A DNA stretch of 64,000 bases from Hyphomicrobiaceae bacterium (GCA_021730785.1 JAKFWF010000002.1:62001-126000), one strand, 5' to 3'. Positions 26,527-36,090 are shown, counted from the stretch's first letter. Made by a program: numbers and translations. The notes: a model not told the origin generated them from the sequence alone.

Positions 26527-27822
26527 CTACCGCGATGCGGTCGCTGGTCGCTTGGCGAAAAATGCTTCGATTGCGGTCGCGATCGAGGTGCCGGCCTGCT
26601 TTTGCCATTCCGCCGACTGCAGCAGCTTCTGATCCTGGCTGTTGCTCATGTAACCGAGTTCGATCAACACCGACGGTGTCTGCGTCTGCTTCAACACCTT
26701 GAACGCCGCGGAGCGCTGCGGATCGCGCGACAGCCCCACGTGCTGGCGCAGCGCGCCGACCAGCAAGCTGCGGAAATCATGCGAGAAATTGGCCGTCTCA
26801 CGCTTGATGAGGTCGACCAGGATGTTGCGCACCTGATCCTGCGCCTGTCCACTGCCGCGCTCGACACCGGCGAGCAGATCGACCGCGTTCTCTTTTTCGG
26901 CAAGCAGGCGGGCCTGTTCGTCGGACGCCTGCTCGGACAGTGTGTAAACCGTGGCGCCGCGCACGTTTTGCGCAAGATTGGATTCAGCCACGGCATCGGC
27001 GTGCAGAGATATGAAAAGGTCCGCACGCAAGCGCTCCGAGGCACGCAATCGTTGGTCGAGCGAGACAAACACGTCTGTAGAGCGCGTCATCGCCACGTCG
27101 AACCGGCCAGTCGCGAGCAGGCTCGCACGGAGTTGTCGGGCAACCGCCAGCACGACGTTCTTCTCGTGAACGCCGCCGGCCACCGCGCCTGGATCGAGCC
27201 CGCCATGGCCCGGATCGATCAGGATGACGGGCTTGACGTTGGCCGTGCCGGTGTCGGCCGGCAGGCCTTCGCCAACGCTCGACTTGAGCAACGGTCGGGT
27301 CGTCTGCGGCTGGGTCTTCAAAAGAGCATCAAAAGTGGCCTGATCGGATGCCGCCAGATCGATCACCAATTGCCATGGCTGGCCATTCTGTCCGCCGGTC
27401 ACACGCGCCTGCTCGATGCGCACCGGCCCCGTCATGTCGAGCACAATGCGTGACTTGCGCGTTGCAAACAGGCCATAGCGCCAGCCGCTGACCAAGCCAT
27501 ACGCTGTCGGCACCGTCTCTGTCGGGAACTTGAACTGCAGATCGGGCACATCGATAATCAGGCGGGGCGGATCGCCCAGCGCATAGACGACCGGCTTGAC
27601 CGTACCGCTCAAGCCGAAGACAATGCGGGTCTTGGACCGGTCGCCAGTAAAAGCAACCGAACTTACCCGGACGGCAACCGGTGCAGGCGCAGAGGCAGCA
27701 GCAGGTGCGGAGGGGACCGTTGGAGCCTGCGCCCTGACATCGGGCAGCAGCAGCACCCAACAGATGGCGGCTGCGGCCAGTCCAGCATACACTGGCAATC
27801 CGACCCCGTGCCAACTGTTCAA
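26527..27822 (-). CDS. amiC: N-acetylmuramoyl-L-alanine amidase (AmiC type)
   Basis: The enzyme cleaves the amide bond between MurNAc and the stem peptide, mainly during daughter-cell separation in the periplasm. The 431-residue product has an N-terminal signal sequence (hydrophobic stretch about residues 11-30, cleavage near R-A-Q-A), an AMIN localisation domain (about 50-155) and an Amidase_3 catalytic domain from about residue 198. Zinc ligands are visible as His206 (D-P-G-H-G-G), Glu220 (H-E-K-N) and a later His in S-L-H-A-D; the catalytic Glu lies in L-I-E-L-G-Y-M-S-N. The start is TTG: GGAGG stands exactly 5 nt before it, and no ATG gives a full signal peptide. Confidence 0.92.
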   Translation of the reverse strand: MNSWHGVGLPVYAGLAAAAICWVLLLPDVRAQAPTVPSAPAAASAPAPVAVRVSSVAFTGDRSKTRIVFGLSGTVKPVVYALGDPPRLIIDVPDLQFKFPTETVPTAYGLVSGWRYGLFATRKSRIVLDMTGPVRIEQARVTGGQNGQPWQLVIDLAASDQATFDALLKTQPQTTRPLLKSSVGEGLPADTGTANVKPVILIDPGHGGLDPGAVAGGVHEKNVVLAVARQLRASLLATGRFDVAMTRSTDVFVSLDQRLRASERLRADLFISLHADAVAESNLAQNVRGATVYTLSEQASDEQARLLAEKENAVDLLAGVERGSGQAQDQVRNILVDLIKRETANFSHDFRSLLVGALRQHVGLSRDPQRSAAFKVLKQTQTPSVLIELGYMSNSQDQKLLQSAEWQKQAGTSIATAIEAFFAKRPATASR

Positions 27823-28785
27823 GTGCGCCTCCGTTCACCCTGGGTCGCCACCAGCCGACCGCTCGATGCACGTGGTAGTTTGCGCTGCTTTGCGCTGGCG
27901 CTGCAACTGCCCGATCACAGCACTTAAGTGTTTTGTAACCATATTCACACAAGACTGGAGTGGCACAAGCGAATACGTGCGTCGCTCAGTCCGGAAACAA
28001 CTTGCTTGCCTCCGGTCGGTCGACCACGTATGATCGACAGTGCGTCGTACGCCGCGATTTCCCATCCGGTGTGATGAATTGGTGAGCCTGTCAGCTGACA
28101 GGCTATCGGCGGATGCGCGTTCGCGCACCGCGGAATATGCCAATATCGTCCACCGACCAGAGGATGATCTCGCGCATGGCGTGGGTCTTCAGACCCGAAA
28201 CGATGCTGTTGCACAGGCCCCTGCCGCCGACGCTCAAGCGTGCCGGCCTTAAGGTATGTGCCCCCGCCATCGCCCACGGTCTGGCCCGTCACGATCCATT
28301 CAGTTTGCCCGTGTCGACCGTGAAAGGCAGCGCGGCCGGGCGCTCGTCAAGGAACTTCAGTCACCGAATTCATGGTTGCCTGGCAATCCAGGACTATGCC
28401 TCAAATCCACTCTCTTTCACGTTCGAAATACCAAACCACGTTCAAACAATACAAGGCCAGCAATGCCGGTCACAGGCTGCAGACAGGACGATCGAAGGGG
28501 CACCCACCGCAGTCGCGGTGCACTTGATTCCCCGTCGGTCGTGTCTCGTGCCCCAGCTTGGCGCTGGCTGGCCGCACCTGACCCGACAAGAACCCGCAAC
28601 CAAAAATGTGCGCCCGTATTGGGCTGCCTGCCGGTGTCCCGCAACTCCGTCGTTCCGGAAACAGCCTGCGGAGGTGCGCTCCTGCGCGGCTCCGCGCTCG
28701 CTGGGTCCGTGGCCGCCCCGGAGCTCGCGACCGTGGACCCGTGCGAGGCCCGGCGGCCCAGCCGGCGCACGAAGGACAAAGATCC
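27823..28785. other. Long intergenic region and leader of the RNase E gene
   Basis: This 963-bp region between divergent amiC and rne contains no recognised gene. Noted signals: the palindrome CACTTAAGTG at 27921-27930, and a perfect 20-bp palindrome AGCCTGTCAGCTGACAGGCT at 28085-28104. The last 180 bp before rne are very GC-rich with many potential hairpins, which fits a structured rne 5' leader. RNase E is known to autoregulate through its leader in enterobacteria; whether this holds here is inference. Confidence 0.4.
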
Positions 28786-31704
28786 ATGCCACACAACAAG
28801 ATGCTTATCGATGCCACCCACCCGGAGGAAACCCGAGTCGTCGTCCTGCGCAATGGTCGCGTAGAGGAATTCGACTTCGAATCGGCCGCCCGCAAGTTGC
28901 TGCGCGGCAACATCTATCTCGCCAAGGTCACCCGCGTGGAGCCGTCGCTCCAGGCCGCGTTCATCGACTACGGCGGCAATCGCCACGGCTTCCTCGCGTT
29001 CAACGAGATCCATCCCGACTACTACACGATCCCGGTCGCCGACCGGCAGGCGCTGCTCGATGAAGAAGCTGCAGCCGACGCCGCCGAGGAAGCGGAAGCC
29101 GACCGCCGGGCCGAGGCACGCGCTGCTCGAGGCGGTGACCAGGAGGCGGACGACGCCGAGGAACAGGCGATCGACGTCGTCGATCTGCTGCCGCCCGAGA
29201 CGATCGAGCCGATGGGTGCTGGCAATATGCCGGCCGAGGCGGCCGATACCAGCGACAAGATCCACATGGACCCGGCCGACCACCAGGACCGCCTGGCCAG
29301 CGCACAGTACCCGCACGAATCGGCCACGCCGCCGCAGGGCCATCCCGATCAGGACGACCGCGCCGGGCAATCGCACGACGAAATGACCGCGCAGCCGACC
29401 GGCGACGCGGCGCAGAAGCTCGCGCCCGATGCTGTTGAACGGGTCGGCGCCGAAGATGCGCTAGAGGAATTGCCGGCCCGCCCACGCCGCCGGCCGCGGT
29501 CTTACAAGATCCAAGAAGTCATCAAGCGTCGCCAGATCATCCTCGTCCAGGTCGTCAAGGAAGAGCGTGGCACCAAGGGCGCGGCACTCACCACATACCT
29601 CTCACTCGCCGGCCGCTACACGGTGCTGATGCCCAACACGGCGCGCGGCGGCGGCATCAGCCGCAAGATCACCAACGCCCAGGACCGCAAGCGCCTGAAG
29701 GCGATCGCCCACGAACTCGACGTGCCGGAAGGCATGGGGCTGATCATCCGCACGGCAGGCGCCGCCCGCACCGCGCAGGAGATCAAGCGCGACTTCGAGT
29801 ACCTGCTGCGGCTGTGGGAAAACGTCCGCGACATGACCCTGCAGTCGACGGCGCCGAGCCTCGTCTACGAAGAAGGCGACCTGATCAAGCGCTCGATCCG
29901 CGATCTCTACACCAAGGAGGTCGACGAGATCCTCGTCGCCGGCAACGCCGCGCACGGCGAAGCCCGTGCGTTCATGGGCATGCTGATGCCGAGCCACGCC
30001 AAGAACGTGATCGACTATCGCGAACCGGAGCCACTGTTCAACAAGTACCAGATCGAGAAGCAGCTGAACGCCATGTTCAGCCCCTATGTCAACCTGAAGT
30101 CGGGCGGCTACCTCGTCATCAACCAGACCGAGGCACTGGTTGCGATCGACATCAACTCGGGCAAGTCGACGCGCGAATTCTCGATCGAGGAGACGGCGCT
30201 CGCGACCAACCTCGAAGCGGCCGACGAAATCGCCCGGCAACTGAAGCTGCGCGACCTCGCCGGCCTCATCGTCATCGATTTCATCGACATGGAGGAGAAG
30301 CGCAACAACCGTGCGGTCGAGCGCCGCATCAAGGACGCGCTTCGCTTTGACCGGGCCCGCATCCAGGTTGGCCGCATCAGCCACTTCGGGCTGCTTGAAA
30401 TGTCGCGCCAGCGCATGCGCACGGGCGTTCTCGAAGGCTCCACCACCCAGTGCCCCCATTGCCAGGGTACCGGCTCCATCCGCTCCACCGAATCGGTGGC
30501 ACTCGCCGTGATCCGCGCCCTGGAAGACGGGCTGATCGCCAACGGCCGCTCGTCGCTGGTGGCAACCACGTCGGCCGGCGTGGCGCTGTACATCCTGAAC
30601 CACAAGCGGACGTTCATCGTCGACATGGAGCACCGCTACGGCGTGTCGGTGACCGTACAGGCGAGCGACAAGGTGCACGGCGCAAACTTCACCATCGAGA
30701 AATCCAATCTGCCGCTGATCGCCGCCCGCCGGCCCGACAAGGCCGCCGTCAACATGGACTGGGGTTTCAGCGGCGATGGCGATCCCGCTGCCGATGAATT
30801 CGTCGAAGAGGCGGCGCCCTCGGCGGCAGAGGATGTGGTCGAGGCGGTTGCACCCGACGAAGGCGGCACCGGCGATGCATCGCGCGGTCGCAAGCGCCGC
30901 CGTCGCCGTGGCGGACGCCGCGACGACAACGGCGAAGGCCGCAGCCGTGACGAGCGCAGCGCCCAGCCGGGTGGCCAGCGTCAGGGGGGCGGCGACGATG
31001 ACGAGCGTCCTGCCCGCCTGCCGGTCGGCGACATCGAGGAGGTGGGCGAAACGGACGACTTCCGCGCCGAAGGACGGCAGCGTCCGGTGGAGGTCAATGA
31101 GGGTGATGACGATGCTGACGAGTCGGGGGCCCCGCGCGCTGCAGATGAAGGCGAACGTGCTGGCGGCGAGGGCGCGCGTGGCCGTCGTGGCCGCAGGCGC
31201 GGTCGTCGCGGAGGTCGCCGCCGCGAAGGTGGCCGCCCCGGCGAAGGAGATGGCAACACTGCAACGATGGCCGATGGTGCATCCGGCGCCGCCGAGAGGG
31301 GCGATGAGCATCCGCGCCTCGATCGCGGACCTTTCGACCCTGCCGATCACCGGCACGAGAGCACCGAACAGGCAGCGCCGGAGCGCATCGTGGCGCACGA
31401 TGCGGAAGTCGGTCACGAAGATCGCGCGGCCCTGGCGCAGCGGCCGGACCCACGCAGTTCACCCGCAGCTGTGACTGCGAATGGCCATGCGGCCGTGGCG
31501 GCCATAGCTCAACCGACACCTCAGCCCCAGGTGGAGCCAGCGCATGCCGCCGACCCGCCACCTCCGCCGGTACCAATGCCGATCGTCCATCCCGCCGAGC
31601 GGCCGACCACGCCGATCGATCAGATCGCGGCGGTGTCTAGCGTGCCGGACGACAACAAGCCGACCCGCAAGGGCTGGTGGCAGCGCAAGCTGTCGGGCGA
31701 ATAG
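28786..31704 (+). CDS. rne: Ribonuclease E
   Basis: RNase E is the endonuclease that starts mRNA decay and matures rRNA and tRNA, and it is the scaffold of the degradosome. The 972-residue product has an S1 domain at its N-terminus, interrupted after about residue 75 by an acidic, low-complexity insertion of about 150 residues that ends before R-R-R-P-R-S-Y-K-I-Q. The catalytic DNase I-like part has D-I-N-S-G-K-S-T and V-I-D-F-I-D-M, which carry the metal-binding aspartates, and C-P-H-C-Q-G-T-G is the zinc-link. The C-terminal third is disordered with Arg-rich RNA-binding stretches (R-K-R-R-R-R-R-G-G-R-R) and ends K-G-W-W-Q-R-K-L-S-G-E, a tail seen in alphaproteobacterial RNase E. The ATG at 28786 has AAGGA upstream and the expected M-x-x-K-M-L-I-D-A start. 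Confidence 0.95.
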   Translation: MPHNKMLIDATHPEETRVVVLRNGRVEEFDFESAARKLLRGNIYLAKVTRVEPSLQAAFIDYGGNRHGFLAFNEIHPDYYTIPVADRQALLDEEAAADAAEEAEADRRAEARAARGGDQEADDAEEQAIDVVDLLPPETIEPMGAGNMPAEAADTSDKIHMDPADHQDRLASAQYPHESATPPQGHPDQDDRAGQSHDEMTAQPTGDAAQKLAPDAVERVGAEDALEELPARPRRRPRSYKIQEVIKRRQIILVQVVKEERGTKGAALTTYLSLAGRYTVLMPNTARGGGISRKITNAQDRKRLKAIAHELDVPEGMGLIIRTAGAARTAQEIKRDFEYLLRLWENVRDMTLQSTAPSLVYEEGDLIKRSIRDLYTKEVDEILVAGNAAHGEARAFMGMLMPSHAKNVIDYREPEPLFNKYQIEKQLNAMFSPYVNLKSGGYLVINQTEALVAIDINSGKSTREFSIEETALATNLEAADEIARQLKLRDLAGLIVIDFIDMEEKRNNRAVERRIKDALRFDRARIQVGRISHFGLLEMSRQRMRTGVLEGSTTQCPHCQGTGSIRSTESVALAVIRALEDGLIANGRSSLVATTSAGVALYILNHKRTFIVDMEHRYGVSVTVQASDKVHGANFTIEKSNLPLIAARRPDKAAVNMDWGFSGDGDPAADEFVEEAAPSAAEDVVEAVAPDEGGTGDASRGRKRRRRRGGRRDDNGEGRSRDERSAQPGGQRQGGGDDDERPARLPVGDIEEVGETDDFRAEGRQRPVEVNEGDDDADESGAPRAADEGERAGGEGARGRRGRRRGRRGGRRREGGRPGEGDGNTATMADGASGAAERGDEHPRLDRGPFDPADHRHESTEQAAPERIVAHDAEVGHEDRAALAQRPDPRSSPAAVTANGHAAVAAIAQPTPQPQVEPAHAADPPPPPVPMPIVHPAERPTTPIDQIAAVSSVPDDNKPTRKGWWQRKLSGE

Positions 31705-31705
31705 C

Positions 31706-32566
31706 CTACCAGACGAGCGCCGGTGCGGCGGCTACAGCCGTCGCACCGTGCGATGCGAAGAGCTTGGCGAGTGCGGTTGGGTTGATCGTGCCCGCCGACA
31801 TCGATGCCGCGCGGTGTATGCCGCCGGCAATGAACAGCGCCGCAATACCGTAAGCGGCAGCGCCGGCAAGATCGGTTGCAACCGCATCGCCGATCGCCAG
31901 CACGTCGCGCAATTGGATCTGCCGGCCGGCGATCTTCGCGGCAGTGGCAAACGCCATCGCGTAGGCCGGCGCATGGGGCTTGCCGGCCCAATAGACATCG
32001 CCGCCGATCTCGGCATAGACCGCGCCGACGACGCCCGCGCAAGGCAGCAGCGCGCCTCCGACCTCGACCACGAGATCGGGGTTGGCGCACACCAGCGGCA
32101 AGCGACGGACGCGCGCACGCTGCAGCAGCGGGCGGTACGTGTCGCCGGTTTCGGTGGCATCGTGGAACAGCCCCGTGCACACGATCGCCTCGGCCCCTTC
32201 GAGAGGTGCAAGCTTTGCGTCGAGGTCATCGAACAGCACCAGCGACCGATCAGGTCCGATGTGATGGATGTTGCGGTATCCGCGCTCCTCGATGTGCACC
32301 CGCGTCACATCGCCGGAAGATACGATCGCGTCCCAGGCGCTGGCCCGCACGCCCTTTTCGGCCAGCACCCGTTCGACCGTCGCCGCCGGCACCGGGGCAT
32401 TCGACAGCAGGACGACAACACCTCCACCAGCCCGGTAGCGCGCGAGCGCATCGCCGGCCGCCGCATACTCGCGCACGCCGTCGTGCAGCACGCCCCACAC
32501 GTCGCAGAACACGATGGGGTAGCGGGCCAGCAGGTCGCAGGTGGAGGTTAGGATCGCGGTTGCCAT
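31706..32566 (-). CDS. HAD-superfamily hydrolase, class IIA (NagD-like; TIGR01459 type)
   Basis: The 286-residue product has the HAD motif I segment F-C-D-V-W-G-V-L-H-D-G (nucleophile Asp near residue 21), motif II L-L-S-N-A near residue 54, the conserved Lys of motif III in W-A-G-K-P-H, and motif IV in A-I-G-D-A-V-A-T-D. The class IIA cap matches NagD-like sugar/nucleotide phosphatases, and the D-V-W-G-V-L-H-D-G start is typical of the alphaproteobacterial TIGR01459 group. The substrate is unknown. It converges with rne, the two stop codons being separated by a single base. Confidence 0.9.
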   Translation of the reverse strand: MATAILTSTCDLLARYPIVFCDVWGVLHDGVREYAAAGDALARYRAGGGVVVLLSNAPVPAATVERVLAEKGVRASAWDAIVSSGDVTRVHIEERGYRNIHHIGPDRSLVLFDDLDAKLAPLEGAEAIVCTGLFHDATETGDTYRPLLQRARVRRLPLVCANPDLVVEVGGALLPCAGVVGAVYAEIGGDVYWAGKPHAPAYAMAFATAAKIAGRQIQLRDVLAIGDAVATDLAGAAAYGIAALFIAGGIHRAASMSAGTINPTALAKLFASHGATAVAAAPALVW

Positions 32567-32644
32567 GCCGGCCTGCTAGACGAGATGGCGCAATAGCGAT
32601 AGCCGTCTGCGCGCATCTGCGCCCGTCTTCGAGGTCGACATCCG

Positions 32645-33649
32645 ATGAAACTTTCCTATGCCCAGAACCTCGAAGATTACCATCTGTCGCTGCTGTTCGC
32701 CGGTGAGCCGCCGGGCACCTACGTCGACGTCGGCGGAGGGCATCCGGTGGCGGACAACGTGTCGTTCTACTTCTATCTCAAGGGCTGGCGCGGGCTCGTC
32801 GTCGAACCGCAGTCGAAATTGGCCAGCATCTATGCCCATGTTCGCCCTCGCGACCACACGGTTTCGATGCTGGCCGGCGCCACGGACGGCGAGATGGAGT
32901 TTCACACGGTCGACAAACTGCACGGTTTCTCGACCACGATTAAGTCGCATGCGGCGGGCGCGGAGGCCTTCGGCGTCGGCTACAGCACGACGCGGCTGCC
33001 AGTGCGCCGCCTGTCGACGCTGCTCGATGAAGCCCAGATCACACAAATCGACTTCCTGAAGATCGACGTAGAAGGCGCCGAGGCCGACGTTCTTGCCGGC
33101 ATCGACTGGCGTCGGCACCGGCCGCGCGTCATTGTCATCGAGGCGGTCGATCCGGGCTCCATGACCGACGCTGCGGAAAAGTGGGAGCACTTGATCCTGG
33201 CCCAGGGCTATAAGAGCGCATTCTTCGACAACCTCAACCGCTTCTATGTGGCGGATGAGGCAGCCACGCTGACCGCGAGGCTGCCGGCGAAACCTGCCGC
33301 CTGGGATCACGTGGCACACTTGTGGGACTGCGGGCTGGCGGCGACCGCCGTGGCGCACCCCGATCATGCGCTCGCCCGCACGCTGGTCGCAGGCTTCCTC
33401 GCCTGCCTGCCGGCACTCGATCCGAGCCTCTTGCATTGCCTGATCGAGCGGGGTGCCACCGAAACGAAACAGCCGATAGACGGCGCCCGTTTGCGCGAAC
33501 TACTGATCGGCAGCTGTGAATATCCGGGCACGGCCGAGTTGGACAGCCAGCTGCCGAGCGACATGGCAGGACTACTGGCCTCGGATCGGTTCCGCGCCGC
33601 CCTTGGCCGCATCGCCTGCACCTACGACGGCGGGCACATCATGGAGTGA
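32645..33649 (+). CDS. FkbM family methyltransferase
   Basis: The 334-residue product has a class I SAM-dependent methyltransferase fold of the FkbM type: the glycine-rich SAM motif Y-V-D-V-G-G-G-H-P near residues 26-34, the acidic E-P-Q-S motif II around residue 59, and F-L-K-I-D-V-E-G-A-E near residue 138, which is diagnostic for the family. FkbM enzymes O-methylate sugars or polyketides. The C-terminal 120 residues beyond the fold are not recognised. Nothing around it suggests a glycan cluster, so the acceptor is unknown. A GAGG site lies 10 nt before the ATG. Confidence 0.9.
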   Translation: MKLSYAQNLEDYHLSLLFAGEPPGTYVDVGGGHPVADNVSFYFYLKGWRGLVVEPQSKLASIYAHVRPRDHTVSMLAGATDGEMEFHTVDKLHGFSTTIKSHAAGAEAFGVGYSTTRLPVRRLSTLLDEAQITQIDFLKIDVEGAEADVLAGIDWRRHRPRVIVIEAVDPGSMTDAAEKWEHLILAQGYKSAFFDNLNRFYVADEAATLTARLPAKPAAWDHVAHLWDCGLAATAVAHPDHALARTLVAGFLACLPALDPSLLHCLIERGATETKQPIDGARLRELLIGSCEYPGTAELDSQLPSDMAGLLASDRFRAALGRIACTYDGGHIME

Positions 33650-33905
33650 GCGCGGCCGACGGTTGTCAGCCGAAAAAGTCCCGACCGTTCAGGTCGAGAC
33701 CTTTGCTCGCGGCTTACTTCAAGCTGTCAGCCACTTTTGCGATGCCGGCAAGGGCGCAAACTTCATCCTTCTCGCCCCCCGCAGCCGCCAGCCTTCAGCG
33801 AGCCTGCCGCACAGAGTACCAGCGCTCCATCCGACCCGGATGCGGCAATCCACGTGCGTGCCATGCCATGCCGTTCGCCAGATAGATGGCCGCCGCCCGG
33901 CGCAA

Positions 33906-34904
33906 TCACACCACCAGCACAATCTTACCGATGTGCTGGCCGCCGTCCATGCGCGCGTGGGCGTCGGCTGCCCTGGTCAGGGGATACGTCGAGTCCATGA
34001 TGATCTTGACGCGACCTTGCGCGACCAGCGGCACCACGTTGGCTTCGAGTGCACGGGCGATGCCGGCCTTCACCGCGGTCGTACGCGGACGCATGGTCGA
34101 GCCGGTGATCGTCAGCCGCTTCAACATCATGCGCTGCAGATCGGCGGTGACAACGCCGCCCTTCTGGAAGGCGATGCAGACGATCCGGCCATCCTCCGCC
34201 GCGCACTTGATATCGCGGTCGATGTAGTCGGCACCGACCATGTCGAGGATGAGATCGACGCCGCGGCCGCCGGTCAGCTGCCCGACCACCTCGACGAAGT
34301 CTTGCGTGTGGTAGTCGATCGCGTGGTCGGCACCGAGATCGAGACAGGCTTTGCACTTCTCAGCCGAGCCGGCGGTGGCTATCACGCGTGCGCCGAACGC
34401 TTTGGCCAGCTGGATTGCGGTGACGCCGATGCCGCTGGAACCGCCATGGACAAGAAACCACTCGCCTGCGACCAGGCGTCCACGCTCGAATACGTTGTGC
34501 CACACCGTGAAGAAGGTCTCCGGCAGCCCCGACGCCTGGATCATGTCGAGGCCTGGCGGCACCGCCATGCACGCGCCCTCCTCGGCGATTGTGTGGGTGG
34601 CATAACCGCCACCGTTGACCAGCGCCATCACGGCATCGCCGATCCTATGCCGGGTGACGCCGTCGCCCATCGCCGCCACGTGGCCCGCGACCTCAAGGCC
34701 CGGGATCGGCGAATGGCCCTTGGGCGCTGGATACAGCCCCTTGCGCTGGATCACGTCGGGCCGGTTGACGCCGGCTGCCACGGTGCGCACGAGAACCTGG
34801 CCAGGGCCCGGCACCGGCATCGCGACCTCACGCGGCACGAGTACCTCGGGCCCGCCCTTGCCCTCGATCAGGATCGCCGTCATGGTTTGGGGCAAAGGGG
34901 ACAT
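33906..34904 (-). CDS. NAD(P)H-quinone oxidoreductase (PIG3/QorA type)
   Basis: The 332-residue zinc-independent medium-chain dehydrogenase matches the PIG3-type quinone oxidoreductase subfamily. The N-terminal catalytic domain includes G-V-N-R-P-D-V-I-Q-R-K-G-L-Y and P-G-L-E-V-A-G; the cofactor site is V-H-G-G-S-S-G-I-G-V-T-A-I-Q-L-A-K, with the A/G-G-S-S-G-x-G pattern characteristic of the group. The ATG at 34904 is chosen because AGGAG lies 8 nt upstream; a longer frame to 35174 translates the antisense of the DUF1192 gene and is not credible. It is divergent from the DUF1192 gene. Confidence 0.9.
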   Translation of the reverse strand: MSPLPQTMTAILIEGKGGPEVLVPREVAMPVPGPGQVLVRTVAAGVNRPDVIQRKGLYPAPKGHSPIPGLEVAGHVAAMGDGVTRHRIGDAVMALVNGGGYATHTIAEEGACMAVPPGLDMIQASGLPETFFTVWHNVFERGRLVAGEWFLVHGGSSGIGVTAIQLAKAFGARVIATAGSAEKCKACLDLGADHAIDYHTQDFVEVVGQLTGGRGVDLILDMVGADYIDRDIKCAAEDGRIVCIAFQKGGVVTADLQRMMLKRLTITGSTMRPRTTAVKAGIARALEANVVPLVAQGRVKIIMDSTYPLTRAADAHARMDGGQHIGKIVLVV

Positions 34905-34992
34905 GGGCGGACTCCTGGAACGATTGCGTTTGCGCTCCCATGCCCGAGGATCAAGCCAAGGGCAACAGCATCTGGCCCACAAGGAGGCAGCC

Positions 34993-35181
34993 ATGGACTG
35001 GGATGACGTGCGGCCGAAGCCGAAGGCGGCAATCGTGATCGGCGAAGAGTTGAAGACGCTGTCGGTCGCCGACCTCAAGGCGCGCGTGGCCGCCTGCGAA
35101 GCGGAGATCGTGCGCCTGACCGCGGAAATCGCCGGCCGCCAAGCACACGAGCAGGCCGCGAGCCGTCTGTTCAAGTCTTAA
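34993..35181 (+). CDS. DUF1192 family small protein
   Basis: This 62-residue acidic helical protein starts M-D-W-D-D and contains L-S-V-A-D-L-K-A-R-V-A-A-C-E-A-E-I-V-R-L, the conserved core of DUF1192, which is found widely in Alphaproteobacteria. Function is unknown; the heptad pattern suggests a short coiled coil. An excellent AAGGAGG lies 6 nt before the ATG. It sits between the divergent quinone oxidoreductase and rcdA, and a strong terminator follows 150 bp downstream. Confidence 0.88.
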   Translation: MDWDDVRPKPKAAIVIGEELKTLSVADLKARVAACEAEIVRLTAEIAGRQAHEQAASRLFKS

Positions 35182-35229
35182 CAGGGCAGCGTCGAATGCG
35201 TGGCACGCCCAGCAACAATTCGTTGTTCA

Positions 35230-35244
35230 TTTACCGTTCATTAA
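35230..35244 (+). promoter_or_regulatory. Candidate CtrA-binding site
   Basis: TTTA-CCGTTCA-TTAA matches the CtrA consensus TTAA-N7-TTAA at seven of eight bases. It stands about 255 bp before the rcdA start codon, but a terminator (35334-35363) lies between, so direct activation of rcdA from this site would need a promoter further downstream. Confidence 0.35.
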
Positions 35245-35287
35245 GCACGAGGCGCTAATGTGGATGTCATCCAGTGACCTGGATCGC

Positions 35288-35307
35288 GAGTGACACCCCT
35301 GTCACTC
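35288..35307. other. Perfect 8-bp hairpin downstream of the DUF1192 gene
   Basis: GAGTGACA (35288-35295) and TGTCACTC (35300-35307) enclose a CCCC loop. No T-run follows directly. It precedes the stronger terminator at 35334 and may be a second transcript-end structure. Confidence 0.6.
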
Positions 35308-35333
35308 GGTTTGACGCCTCCCTGTTGCCTTCC

Positions 35334-35363
35334 GAGCCGCTCTCAGGAGCGGCTCTTTTTTTT
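35334..35363 (+). terminator. Rho-independent terminator after the DUF1192 gene
   Basis: GAGCCGCTC (35334-35342) pairs with GAGCGGCTC (35347-35355) around a TCAG loop, followed by eight Ts (35356-35363). It insulates rcdA from upstream transcription. Confidence 0.95.
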
Positions 35364-35375
35364 CGGGTACAGCCT

Positions 35376-35404
35376 TTGCATGTGCCCTCAAATGTTCCTA
35401 TTCT
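35376..35404 (+). promoter_or_regulatory. Candidate sigma-70 promoter of rcdA
   Basis: TTGCAT (35376-35381) and TATTCT (35399-35404) are separated by 17 bp, directly after the terminator. Transcription would start near 35411, about 75 nt before the preferred rcdA start. Confidence 0.45.
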
Positions 35405-35485
35405 GGGACGAGTTGTTAACCGTCAGATGCGATGATCGCGTCGGACGGGGCGTCCCGTGGTGTGTCGACTGAGTTGGTATTCGTC

Positions 35486-36025
35486 ATGAGCAGTGGTTCA
35501 GGCTTCTTTGATCGCCGGACAACGGATGCTGTCACCGTATCCTTCGGCGAGCGGTTTGCGACTTCGGAACAATTCGACGGCGTGTTCAAGGAAGGCATGG
35601 CGCTGGTCGAGCGCACGGCAGCCTACCTCGACGGTGACGGACGTCGCGATGCCAAGGGCCTGAAGGCCCCTGTTTCCGTGGTCTATGCGACCGAAAGCAT
35701 GCGGCTCACCACGCGGCTGCTGGAGCTCGCATCATGGCTGCTGGTCCGCCGCGGCCTCAAGGAAGGCGAGTTGTCCGCCGCCGAGGCTGCCAAGAAGCGC
35801 GAACGCATCAAGCTGCGCGCGTTCGGCCGTCCATCCCACATCCAGCATTTCGCCGAACTGCCGGTCGGTCTGCGCGCGCTGATTGACGAGAGCTTCGCCC
35901 TCAACGACCGCATCATTCAGCTTGATCGCGCAATCGAGCAACCGGCCGAACTGCCGGTGCCCAATCCGGTTGCCGCGCAGATGGCGGAACTCAGCCGCGC
36001 CTTCGGCACCGCCAGCCGCCGCTGA
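35486..36025 (+). CDS. rcdA: RcdA-like protein, DUF1465 family (regulator of CtrA degradation)
   Basis: The 179-residue product belongs to DUF1465, the family of Caulobacter RcdA, an adaptor that helps ClpXP degrade the cell-cycle regulator CtrA. Recognisable segments are E-S-M-R-L-T-T-R-L-L-E-L-A-S-W-L-L, the conserved helix-bundle core, and L-P-x-x-L-R-A-L-I-D-E-S-F-A-L-N-D-R-I-I-Q-L-D near residue 135. The family is confined to Alphaproteobacteria. The ATG at 35486 is preferred over the in-frame ATG at 35432 because the latter only adds a non-conserved N-terminus; neither has a strong ribosome-binding site. Followed by a bidirectional terminator and convergent rpmE. Confidence 0.85.
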   Translation: MSSGSGFFDRRTTDAVTVSFGERFATSEQFDGVFKEGMALVERTAAYLDGDGRRDAKGLKAPVSVVYATESMRLTTRLLELASWLLVRRGLKEGELSAAEAAKKRERIKLRAFGRPSHIQHFAELPVGLRALIDESFALNDRIIQLDRAIEQPAELPVPNPVAAQMAELSRAFGTASRR

Positions 36026-36054
36026 ACCCTCGTTCGATCGTGATAGACAAACAC

Positions 36055-36090
36055 AAAAACCCCGGCGCAGGGTCGTGCGCCGGGGTTTTT
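36055..36090. terminator. Bidirectional terminator between rcdA and rpmE
   Basis: A perfect 15-bp stem (AAAAACCCCGGCGCA at 36055-36069 with its complement at 36076-36090, 6-nt loop) carries an A-run on one side and a T-run on the other, so it can terminate both convergent transcripts. Confidence 0.95.

Noticed and set aside
29602-31416. A 604-codon minus-strand frame
   Set aside because: Antisense to the catalytic and C-terminal parts of RNase E, with no recognisable domains.
32576-33436. A 286-codon minus-strand frame opposite the FkbM gene
   Set aside because: Antisense of a gene with clear methyltransferase motifs.
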